From contig CACZQQ010000140.1 in NCBI GenBank assembly GCA_902783355.1, positions 1 through 15,573 of the forward strand: a DNA stretch of 15,573 nt, written 5' to 3'. The notes under the pieces are model-generated. The model saw nothing but the letters and a program-made list of their open reading frames with translations. It was not told the DNA's origin and made no database searches. This DNA is from an uncultured bacterium. Its GTDB lineage: Bacteria > Verrucomicrobiota > Lentisphaeria > Oligosphaerales > Oligosphaeraceae. Shown piece after piece: positions 5,871 to 14,150 of this stretch (the stretch's first letter is position 1; each line of letters starts with the position of its first letter). Made by a program: the position numbers and the translations under genes.

Positions 5871-8504
5871 CTACGGGGTGCCTGCGGCCCCCAGATTGTG
5901 GCGGGCGCGGATTTCGGCGGCCTTGGCGGCGGCCTCCTGTGCGCGCGGAAGCCCTGCCGCCGCATAGTTCTCCAGCACGTGGGCGGCTTGGCGCAGCTCG
6001 TCGCGCCCGCCCTGCTTCTCCAGAAGGCGGGACAGGTCCCAGGCGCTCAAAGCGAAGTACTTGGGGGCGTGGGGGATGTTCGCCTTGCGGTCGGCCAGGT
6101 ATTCGGTCACAAGCTCGCCGTAGATGCGGATGGCCAGCTCCGTCTCGTCCATCAGGGTGGCGCAGCGTGCGGCCAGATAGCGCGCGCGCTCCTTGAGTTC
6201 GGGCGGCAGCGCCCCCTTGCTCTCCAGGACGGGCTGCAGGCAGTTGCGTGCCTTGAGGAGGTTCTCGTGGGTGGGGATTCCGTCGGAGAGGAGCATTTCG
6301 GCCTGCCGTGCGAGGGCGGCCAGGCCGAGCGGCGTGTCCCCCGCGAAGTTGCGCGCGCGGGCATACTGGTCGCGCGCGGCGGCGCCCTGCGACTGGCTGC
6401 TCAGCAGGTCGCCGTAGAGCATGGCGGCCCGCGCCAGCAGCTCGTTGGAGTAGCCCTTGCTTTCGGGCGAGAGCATGGCCTTCAGCGCTTCGACGGCCTC
6501 CTGCGTGCGCCCGAGGCGCCAGTCGCACACGATGGCCTCGTAGGCGGCTTCGTCCGCATAGGCGCGCCCGTACTTCTCCGCCGTGACGGCCAGGTAGAAG
6601 GCGCGCGCGCCCGCCCAGTCGCCCTGCAGTTCCAGCGCGTCGCCGCAATGGAGCGCGACCTCCGCGGCGGCGGCGTTTTCGGGGAAGCGCTTGAGGAATT
6701 CGCGCGCCATGGCGCAGGCGTCGGCGCCCCTGTTGAGGCGCAGGCAGAGCATGATGTTGCGATGCATGGCCAGCGCGGCGTGCTCGCCGTCGGGGAAGCG
6801 CTTCATGAGGGCGTTGAGGATTTCAATGCCCATGGCCAGATCGTTGGCGGCGATGGCGCACTGGCTGGCGTCGAAGTAGCCCTGCGTGGCCAGATGGGGC
6901 GCGGGGCATTCGGCGGCAAAAGCCAGCAGCTCCTGGCTGAGGGCCTTGAGGGCCTCCTGGTCGTCCGGCGCCATAAGACGCCGCCGCAGGGTGAAGGTGG
7001 CCAGGCGGGCGTTCCAGATGTTGGGGGCCTGGGGATGCTCCTGGATGTAGCGCTGGAACTGCTCCAGGGCCTCGGCGTTCCGCTCGCTGACAAGCAGGAT
7101 CCGCCCCATCTCCATGCGCGCGTTGGCGGCGTCGGGCACCGTCAGGCTGTATTTGTCCGCCAGCTCCTGCAGCAGGGCGAGGGCCTGGTCCTTCATCTTG
7201 GCCGCCTCCGCGATTTCGGCGGCCAGCTTGAGGGCGCGCGCGATTTCAGGCGGCGTATCCGCCACTTTGGCGGCCAGGCGGTAGTAGGCGAGGGAGCGCT
7301 CCAGTTCGCCCTCCTGCTTCATGGCGTCCGCCGCCTGCATGGCGGCACGGTAGCGGATGGCGACGGGAAGTTCCTCCTTGCGGGCGACTTCGAGGAAGAG
7401 GTCGGTGGCGGGGCGGTTGCGGCCGGCCTGCATCTGCAGTTCCGCCAGGCGCATGGTGATGGCGGGATGCTCAGGCGCGTCGGCATAGTCGGCGCGGATG
7501 GCGCCCAGCAGCTGGATGGCATTGTCGGCATGGCCGTTGGCGACCATCGCCTCCGCCAGCAACTGGCTGTCCATCAGCTTCGCCTGCTTGTCGGGCGCCA
7601 TCTTGAGGGCGGCGTCGGCCAGCTCTTCGGCCAGGGCGGCGTTTTCGGGGGACTTGGCGCACAGCTGCGCCAGCGGCTGGAGGGCGGCGTGCCATTCGGG
7701 CACGGGCTCCTGCGGAAGTGCGGGCAGGATCGCCTGATAGAGCTTCGTCGCGGCGGCCAGGTCGCCGGAGCCGCCCAGCGCCTGCAGCGACAGGAGGGCC
7801 AGCGGGAGGAACCTGGCGTCCGTCAGCGGCGTGTCCGGCTGGAGGACGGCGGCCAGGCAGGCCTGCGCCTCGGCGTATTTCCCCTGGGCGATGAGGGCCA
7901 GCGCCAGAGACTGCCGCAGCACGCGGCCCCGTCCCTCGTTCGCAGGGTAGTCCGCGAGAACCGGCGTCAGCAAGGCCGCGGCCTGCGACCATTTCTCCTG
8001 GGCGGCGAAGGCGTCCGCCGAGAGGCGCAGGGCAGGGTAGCGCTTCATGTTGTCGGCGGGGGCGCTGACGAGCGGCGCCAGGGCGGCGATGGCCTCGTCG
8101 TAGCGCTTCAGCGCATAGAGGGCCGTGCCCTGGAGGACGAGCAGCTGCTCCTTCGGTGCGGCCGGCGCCTTGTCGCCCGCCGCGGCGAGGTAGTTCTTGA
8201 TGACCACGAGGGTGTCCTCATGGTGCTGTGCGGCATTGCAGGCGCCGGCCAGGCGGATGCATGCGTCGGCGGCCTCGGGGGAGGTCGGCGCGACAGAGGC
8301 GCTGTATTCGGTGAAGTAGCGGATGGCGTTGTCATAGAGGCCGTCGGCCATGGCCTGGTCGCCGTAGCGGCGCGCGGTCAGGCCCGGGTTGGCGGCTTCG
8401 CCCTGCGGCTGCGCCGTGGGGAAGAGGAAGCCGGGCTCCTCCGCAGAAAGGCAGAGGCACAGCAGCGCCATGGGCAGCAAGAGGATTTTGCGCATGTCGG
8501 CCAT
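5871..8504 (-). CDS. Exported tetratricopeptide-repeat (TPR) protein
   Basis: An 877-aa protein with an N-terminal signal sequence (MRKILLLPMALLCLCLSA, then EEP) and almost wholly alpha-helical, Ala/Leu-rich repeats beyond it. TPR-like units with the usual small residues and paired helices can be seen, for example around 44-75 (YGDQAMADGLYDNAIRYF), 120-150 (LYALKRYDEAIAAL), 465-500 (LVSERNAEALEQFQRYI) and 650-700. No catalytic motif is seen. It probably acts as a periplasmic scaffold or assembly factor, like other long TPR proteins of the envelope. It lies 23 bases after the transport-auxiliary lipoprotein gene, so a link to the MCE transporter is plausible but inferred. An in-frame ATG at 8495 (MRKILL) is an alternative start and gives a more standard signal peptide; neither has a convincing Shine-Dalgarno. 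Confidence 0.9.
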   Translation of the reverse strand: MADMRKILLLPMALLCLCLSAEEPGFLFPTAQPQGEAANPGLTARRYGDQAMADGLYDNAIRYFTEYSASVAPTSPEAADACIRLAGACNAAQHHEDTLVVIKNYLAAAGDKAPAAPKEQLLVLQGTALYALKRYDEAIAALAPLVSAPADNMKRYPALRLSADAFAAQEKWSQAAALLTPVLADYPANEGRGRVLRQSLALALIAQGKYAEAQACLAAVLQPDTPLTDARFLPLALLSLQALGGSGDLAAATKLYQAILPALPQEPVPEWHAALQPLAQLCAKSPENAALAEELADAALKMAPDKQAKLMDSQLLAEAMVANGHADNAIQLLGAIRADYADAPEHPAITMRLAELQMQAGRNRPATDLFLEVARKEELPVAIRYRAAMQAADAMKQEGELERSLAYYRLAAKVADTPPEIARALKLAAEIAEAAKMKDQALALLQELADKYSLTVPDAANARMEMGRILLVSERNAEALEQFQRYIQEHPQAPNIWNARLATFTLRRRLMAPDDQEALKALSQELLAFAAECPAPHLATQGYFDASQCAIAANDLAMGIEILNALMKRFPDGEHAALAMHRNIMLCLRLNRGADACAMAREFLKRFPENAAAAEVALHCGDALELQGDWAGARAFYLAVTAEKYGRAYADEAAYEAIVCDWRLGRTQEAVEALKAMLSPESKGYSNELLARAAMLYGDLLSSQSQGAAARDQYARARNFAGDTPLGLAALARQAEMLLSDGIPTHENLLKARNCLQPVLESKGALPPELKERARYLAARCATLMDETELAIRIYGELVTEYLADRKANIPHAPKYFALSAWDLSRLLEKQGGRDELRQAAHVLENYAAAGLPRAQEAAAKAAEIRARHNLGAAGTP

Positions 8505-8527
8505 GGGAATGGAAGCAATCCTATGGT

Positions 8528-9046
8528 TCAGTCAGATGTCCCGCTCATCAGGGCGGCCAGCCGCCGGACGGCATCGGCGTATTGGCGCGCGAGGGCGGCG
8601 GGGGAGAGGGGCGGCAGGGCGGCCGGCGGCGGCAGGGTGAAGTTGAAATCGCCGGAGGCGTGCGTGCCGTCTGCACGGCTGATGGAAAAGCGCCCGCTGG
8701 CGTGGAATTGTCCGTCGAAGCCGGGGGCGAAGGCGGTGCAGACGACATTGCCCGTGCCGCCCGCCAGCTGGAGGTTGAACGCATCCGAGAGCATGTCCTG
8801 CAGGGGGGCCGCCCAGAGGCCGCCTTTGCAGGAGCGCACTTCGCCCGTGGCGGCGTCGAATAGACGCATCTGCGTGCGCTGCAGATAGATAGGAAGAGCA
8901 ATGGTGATTCGGCCGCGCTGGCCGGCGGTCGCGGCGTCCGTGGAGGGCAGGGCGTATATCTTGGCGGACGGCGTCCGTGAAAGGCAGCCGGACAACAGAA
9001 GCGCCATAGCCAGAAGAGGCATCAAGTGTTTGAAGGTTTTGGACAT
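8528..9046 (-). CDS. ABC-type transport auxiliary lipoprotein (PqiC-like)
   Basis: A 172-aa lipoprotein. The signal peptide MSKTFKHLMPLLAMALLLSG ends in the lipobox L-S-G-C, with lipidated Cys21. The mature part has the pattern of the ABC transport auxiliary family (PF03886/DUF330, as in PqiC): an early YALPS segment, a strand with an IALPIYLQRTQM-like motif, then alternating strands and a C-terminal helix. A Pro/Ala linker is near the end. Such proteins sit in the outer or inner membrane leaflet and work with MCE proteins to move lipids across the periplasm. Its place directly after the MCE gene supports this. An upstream in-frame ATG at 9070 would give a longer leader; 9046 is preferred for a normal lipoprotein signal. 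No strong Shine-Dalgarno precedes either. Confidence 0.82.
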   Translation of the reverse strand: MSKTFKHLMPLLAMALLLSGCLSRTPSAKIYALPSTDAATAGQRGRITIALPIYLQRTQMRLFDAATGEVRSCKGGLWAAPLQDMLSDAFNLQLAGGTGNVVCTAFAPGFDGQFHASGRFSISRADGTHASGDFNFTLPPPAALPPLSPAALARQYADAVRRLAALMSGTSD

Positions 9047-9086
9047 GGTTGGGAAAGTTTTCAGAGGCATTGTGGGAAACGACGAG

Positions 9087-9120
9087 GCCAGGCGGAGAAT
9101 CAGGCGCGCACCGCCCTGGC
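9087..9120 (-). other. Imperfect hairpin between the MCE and lipoprotein genes
   Basis: GCCAGGCGG (9087-9095) pairs with CCGCCCTGGC (9111-9120), one base bulged, around a 15-base loop in the 81-base spacer after the MCE stop codon. No U-tract follows on the minus strand, so it is not a standard terminator. It could tune the ratio of the two subunits or be chance in GC-rich sequence. Confidence 0.25.
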
Positions 9121-9127
9121 GTGCGAA

Positions 9128-10237
9128 TCAGCGTCCCAGAAGGAACATCTGGGGGTCTTGGGAGAGCATCTCCATGAGGGTGCTGAGGCGGCTGGCGGCC
9201 TGGCTGCAGTCGTCCAACAGGGCATCCACGCGCTTCCGCAGGGGGGAGTCTTCGGCTGTGCCGCTTTGCAGCTGCTTAAGCAATTTGTTGATGTTGTCCA
9301 GCTGTGTGTCGGCCTTGGCGGCCAGGGCGCGCAGGTCGCTCGCCAGGGCAGGGATTTCGCGGGCGCCGTCCATGGCCAGCACATCCAGGTCCTGCGTCAG
9401 CTTCCTGACATCGGCCAGGGTCGGCTCCAGCTGTGCGACGACCTGCTCCACCTTTTCCGCCACGCGCCGCGTGGTGGCGGCGGCCGCCGCCGCGTCGTCC
9501 ATGAGGGCGGGCAGCTTGGCGCTGGCCGCGTCGAGGTTCGCGGTGAAGGATTCCAGATGCGCCAGCATGTTCTGGAGGCCGCCCTGTTTGATGAATCCCT
9601 CCACCTGGTCCAGAATGGTGTAGGCGGTGTTGAGATGCCGCGAGAAGTCGCGTCTTGTCAATTGCTCCGCCAGCCTGTCCATTGCCGTCTGCTTATGTGG
9701 CAGATAGCCCTTCTTGAGGAGGTGAAGGCGCCTCTGGCGTTCTTCTTCTGTGACAGGCTCGTCCGAAACGCTCATCTCCAAGTACTTCTGTCCCGTCAGC
9801 ATGGAGAGGATCTTTATTTCGACCTGCAGGCCCCGGTCGGCGACAAGTCTCTGGATGAGCTCCCGCGTGGATTCGACGTTGGTTCCCTTTGGCGTGAAGA
9901 AGCTGACCAGCCAGCCTGTGTTGAAGCCGAAGCTTTCCGGCATGAGTTCCAATGTGACGGTGACGGGCATCGTCGTCTGGGCGACCGAGACGTCGGCCGT
10001 CTCCAGCACTTCGCTCAAAAGGTTGATTTCCTTGACCTGCCCTACGGTCACGCCGCGGAATTTCACATGCGCGCCGGGCGAGAGGCCGCGCACGGAGGTG
10101 TGCAGGCGCAGCTTGTAGGTGACAGTCTGGCTGAAGAGGCGTCCGCCGCCCAATGCGAGAAGCAGCACCAGGAAGAGGCTGAGGGCCGCGAGGACGAAGA
10201 TGCCGATGGAGGTAGCTTGGCTGGATGGGCGTGCCAT
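9128..10237 (-). CDS. MCE-family (MlaD-like) lipid transport protein
   Basis: A 369-aa protein with one N-terminal membrane anchor (about 11-30) and a periplasmic part. The MCE domain begins near 40; its hallmark GLSPGAHVKFRGVTVGQV is at 51-68, and later strands (about 90-160) include VTVTLELMP and GLQVEIKILSMLTGQKYLEM. MCE subunits form hexameric rings that give lipids a hydrophobic path. After about residue 195 the protein is a long helical region with heptad-like Leu/Ala spacing, as in MCE proteins that extend as a helical tube toward the outer membrane. It is about twice the length of E. coli MlaD, which lacks this tail, so it may partly replace a separate shuttle protein. It begins 10 bases after the ATPase stop codon, in the order permease, ATPase, MCE, lipoprotein. 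Substrate is presumably a phospholipid; direction of transport is unknown. Confidence 0.93.
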   Translation of the reverse strand: MARPSSQATSIGIFVLAALSLFLVLLLALGGGRLFSQTVTYKLRLHTSVRGLSPGAHVKFRGVTVGQVKEINLLSEVLETADVSVAQTTMPVTVTLELMPESFGFNTGWLVSFFTPKGTNVESTRELIQRLVADRGLQVEIKILSMLTGQKYLEMSVSDEPVTEEERQRRLHLLKKGYLPHKQTAMDRLAEQLTRRDFSRHLNTAYTILDQVEGFIKQGGLQNMLAHLESFTANLDAASAKLPALMDDAAAAAATTRRVAEKVEQVVAQLEPTLADVRKLTQDLDVLAMDGAREIPALASDLRALAAKADTQLDNINKLLKQLQSGTAEDSPLRKRVDALLDDCSQAASRLSTLMEMLSQDPQMFLLGR

Positions 10238-10247
10238 GGTTTGTCAA

Positions 10248-11036
10248 TCAGTGCCGTGTTGGGTCGCCGCGCGTCAGGAAGGTGCGCAGCATGGGGTCGT
10301 CCGTCGTTTCAAGGAGCGTGCGGGGCGCTCCGCGGGCGGAAATGGTCTTGGTCCTGGGGTCCAGGTAGATGGCGTCTGTGCCGATGAGGAAGAGGCTTTC
10401 CAGGTCGTGTGTGACGACGACGACGGTGGAGTTGAGGGTCTCCCTGAGTTCCAAGATGAGTTCGTCGAGGTTGCGTGCCGAGATGGGGTCCAGGCCGGCG
10501 GACGGCTCGTCGAAGAGGAGGACTTCGGGGTCGAGGGCCATGGCGCGCGCCAGGCCCGCCCGCTTCTGCATGCCGCCGGACAGCTCGCCTGGGTAGTAGC
10601 TTCCATAGCCTTCAAGGCCGACGAGGGAGAGCTTGAAGGCGCACATGTCGCGGATTTCCGTCTCGGAGAGGCTCGTGTAGGCCCGCAGGACCAGGGCGAT
10701 GTTCTCCTCCAGCGTCATGGAGCTCCAGAGGCCGCACCGCTGGTAGAGGATGCCGAGGCGCCGCTGGAGGGCCTTCTGGTTGTCCAAGGGCGCCGCATAG
10801 AAGTCCTCGCCGAAGAGGCGCATCGCCCCCTTGGCGGGGGGCTGGAGGCCGATGATGTGGCGCAGGAGGGTCGACTTGCCGCAGCCGGAGGGCCCCATGA
10901 TGATGAAGACCTCGCCCTTGCCGACGGCGAAGTCCAGCCCGGTCATGACGACCTTGGCGCCGTAGCGCATCTCGACCCCGCGCGCCTCGATGGGGGGCGG
11001 CGGAAGCTTTTCGGCTTGGGAGGGGGCTTCGGCCAT
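10248..11036 (-). CDS. mlaF: MlaF-type ABC transporter ATP-binding protein
   Basis: A 262-aa cytoplasmic ATPase that powers the MCE lipid transporter. All nucleotide-binding motifs are visible: Walker A GPSGCGKST (48-56), Q-loop Gln99, signature LSGGMQKR (152-159), Walker B VLLFDE (172-177) with catalytic Glu177, the D-loop SAGLD, and switch His210 in VVVVTHD. The signature with M-Q-K-R and the RAGLARAMALDPEVLLFDEPSAGLDPI stretch is typical of the Mla/Ttg2A/Mkl branch of ABC ATPases. The open frame runs further upstream to 11591 but that part overlaps the permease gene in another frame; the ATG at 11036 gives the normal family length and lies 5 bases after the permease stop codon. It is not a fusion. 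The symbol is used at family level; orthology to the E. coli gene is inferred. Confidence 0.95.
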   Translation of the reverse strand: MAEAPSQAEKLPPPPIEARGVEMRYGAKVVMTGLDFAVGKGEVFIIMGPSGCGKSTLLRHIIGLQPPAKGAMRLFGEDFYAAPLDNQKALQRRLGILYQRCGLWSSMTLEENIALVLRAYTSLSETEIRDMCAFKLSLVGLEGYGSYYPGELSGGMQKRAGLARAMALDPEVLLFDEPSAGLDPISARNLDELILELRETLNSTVVVVTHDLESLFLIGTDAIYLDPRTKTISARGAPRTLLETTDDPMLRTFLTRGDPTRH

Positions 11037-11041
11037 TGTTG

Positions 11042-12145
11042 TCAGAGCTTGAAGAGCACCGTGATGACGGTGATGAGGGAGACGGCGACGACGATGCAGA
11101 CGATGCTGTCGACCACGGCGGATGTGGCGGCGTTGCCGACGGCGGCGGCCGTGCGCTTGCAGTGCATTCCATGGTAGCAGCCGCAGATGGCCACGCACAT
11201 GCCCAGCACGAAGGCCGTCAGCTCGCCCACCAGCAGGTCGTTCGTGCGCGTGGTGTCGTAGAGCGTCGTTATGTAGGCCAGCGATGTCTGGCGCAGGTAG
11301 ACGACCGCCACGAAGAGGCCGCCGTAGATGCTGATGATGCCGGCGTAGACGCACAGCAGGGGGAGCATGAGGGTCATGGCGAGGAATCGCGGCAGGGCCA
11401 GGAAGGAGAGCGGGTTGATGCCCAGCGTCCGCAGGGCGTCGATCTCCTCGTTGACCTCCATCGCGCCCAGTTCGGCCGCGTAGGCGGCCCCGTTGCGCCC
11501 CGCCATGACGACGGCTACCATGACAGGCATCATGAGGCGCAGCATCCCGATGCCCACGAGGCTGGCCACATAGTTCTCCGCGGCAAACCACTTCAGCGGG
11601 ATCGAGCCGATGAAGGCCATGATGAGGCCCATCAGGAAGCTGATGAGGCTGATGATGGGGAGGGCCTGCGGGCCGCAGCGGTGGATTTCCGTGCGCAGGT
11701 CTGTCAGGCGCATCTGGCTTCTGCCCGTCAGCAGGGCGCAGGTGGCCAGGACAAGCCCGCCGATCATCTCCGCGACCTGGAGGAAGGTGTCGTAGATGTC
11801 AAGGATCCAGGTGCCGAGCTGTTCGGGAAGGCGCTTTTCGGCTGGCGGCTGCGGGGGGGGCGCCTTGGCGCCCGCGCGGCTCAGCCGGATGATCTTCGCC
11901 AGCCCGTGCGGCAGGTTCTTCCAGTCGAGCGGCACGCCGGCGTGCTCGTACTCCTTCAGGAGGCGCGCGATGAAGACCAGAAGGGTGCTGTCCCATCGCC
12001 CGAGGCCGTCCGTGGCGACGGCGGCGGGCGCCGACGGCGGATTGGCGGCGATGTAGTCCTCCCAGACGGGCCTGGGGAGGCTGGCCAGCCAGTCGCCCGC
12101 GAAGGCGATGACGCCGGATTTGTTTGTGACCTCTGCTTTGGGCAT
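11042..12145 (-). CDS. mlaE: MlaE-type permease with N-terminal STAS-like domain
   Basis: A 367-aa protein. Residues 1-92 look like a STAS domain: GVIAFAGDW, then WDSTLLVFIARLLKEYEHAGVPL, then NLPHGLAKIIRL, where D-S-T stands at the usual DSxG-like turn. A Pro-rich linker (95-102) follows. Residues 110-367 are the MlaE permease: hydrophobic segments about 120-140, 162-185, 192-215, 247-285 and 305-325 plus 345-365, and the family hallmark AGRNGAAYAAELGAMEVNEEIDALRTLGI (split here as AGRNGAAYAAELG at 215-227 and NEEIDALRTLGI at 232-243). It is the inner-membrane channel of an MCE transporter. The fused STAS-like domain would take the place of the separate MlaB subunit of enterobacteria, and none is seen in the window. 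It starts 12 bases past the stop of the unknown 241-aa protein. No clear Shine-Dalgarno. The symbol is used at family level. Confidence 0.94.
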   Translation of the reverse strand: MPKAEVTNKSGVIAFAGDWLASLPRPVWEDYIAANPPSAPAAVATDGLGRWDSTLLVFIARLLKEYEHAGVPLDWKNLPHGLAKIIRLSRAGAKAPPPQPPAEKRLPEQLGTWILDIYDTFLQVAEMIGGLVLATCALLTGRSQMRLTDLRTEIHRCGPQALPIISLISFLMGLIMAFIGSIPLKWFAAENYVASLVGIGMLRLMMPVMVAVVMAGRNGAAYAAELGAMEVNEEIDALRTLGINPLSFLALPRFLAMTLMLPLLCVYAGIISIYGGLFVAVVYLRQTSLAYITTLYDTTRTNDLLVGELTAFVLGMCVAICGCYHGMHCKRTAAAVGNAATSAVVDSIVCIVVAVSLITVITVLFKL

Positions 12146-12157
12146 TTGTAGGGGGAA

Positions 12158-12883
12158 TCAGAAGCTGCGGCCTGTGTCCTGCAGGAGGCGGCACGTCTTG
12201 ATGTGCTCTTCCAGCGTGCCCTTGAGGACGTTGACGGATTTGGCGCGCATGTCCAGGATGCTCTTGAGCTGGTTGCTCTCCGCGGAGAAGCTGTCCATGA
12301 GGGCGACGATCTTGTCGCAGAGGGCCTGGGCGCGGCGGCACAGGTGGATGGCCATCTCCAGCTGGTAGCAGGAGAGCTGGTCGATGCTGGAGTTGATGTT
12401 GCCGGTGAAGAGCGCCAGGCACCCCAGCAGCTGCATGCCGCGGGCGCGCTGCGGCGGCTTGATGACGATCGCGCTCAGGTTGCACCAGTCCATAAGGAGC
12501 TGGTAGGCGGAGGAGACGACGAGCCGCGCGCCCTGGTCGAGGCGCTGCATGAGGCGGATGTCGGCGGGCACGCTGGAATCGTCCTGCTGCGGCTTCTGCG
12601 GCTCCTCCTCGTCGCCGTTGTCGGGGGGCGGCTCGTCTCCGGGCTGCGGCGGCTCGTCGAGCATGGGGTCGCCCGGCGGGGGCAGCGTCCCGAAGGTGCG
12701 CAGGGAGTTCAGGTACTCCTGCGGGAATTCGTCCTTGACCTGGCTGTAGATGAGGTCGTCGCAGGCGGGCAGCTGCTCGAAGCGGTCGAGAAGCCCCATG
12801 TACCTATGGATGAAGCGGTCGTTGAGGGCGCAAGCCTGGCGGCAGTCGTCGGCGTCGTTCAGATTGTATCCGGGGAAATCCAT
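12158..12883 (-). CDS. Uncharacterised protein with acidic proline-rich linker, between icd and mlaE
   Basis: A 241-aa protein I do not recognise. Residues 1-65 look helical (ACALNDRFIHRYMGLLDRFEQL). Residues about 66-107 are a low-complexity acidic linker rich in Pro, Asp, Glu and Gln (for example GDEPPPDNGDEEEPQKPQQ). Residues 108-241 look helical, with seven or so spaced Leu/Ile and several Cys (Cys at 13, 18 and 41 in the N-terminal part and at least four in the C-terminal half). There is no signal peptide, no membrane segment and no catalytic motif, so it is probably cytoplasmic and may bind another protein. The start at 12883 is only 3 bases after the icd stop codon, and the stop is 12 bases before mlaE, so it is almost certainly co-transcribed with both. 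Its function could be tied to the lipid transporter or to neither. Confidence 0.82.
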   Translation of the reverse strand: MDFPGYNLNDADDCRQACALNDRFIHRYMGLLDRFEQLPACDDLIYSQVKDEFPQEYLNSLRTFGTLPPPGDPMLDEPPQPGDEPPPDNGDEEEPQKPQQDDSSVPADIRLMQRLDQGARLVVSSAYQLLMDWCNLSAIVIKPPQRARGMQLLGCLALFTGNINSSIDQLSCYQLEMAIHLCRRAQALCDKIVALMDSFSAESNQLKSILDMRAKSVNVLKGTLEEHIKTCRLLQDTGRSF

Positions 12884-12886
12884 GGA

Positions 12887-14116
<1,230 letters not shown>

Positions 14117-14150
14117 GGGAGCTGCTATGCCTTTATGTACCTTATAACTA

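Noticed and set aside
5859..8888. A plus-strand open frame of 1009 codons, and the smaller plus frames at 10119-11177, 11036-12151 and 12203-14161
   Set aside because: All lie opposite genes with clear motifs (TPR protein, MlaF, MlaE, icd). Their translations show only Gly/Val/Arg/His-rich composition, and none has a sensible ribosome-binding site or start.
11037..11591. N-terminal extension of the ABC ATPase up to 11591
   Set aside because: The extension is an out-of-frame shadow of the permease gene. ATG at 11036 gives the family length and a 5-base gap to the permease stop.
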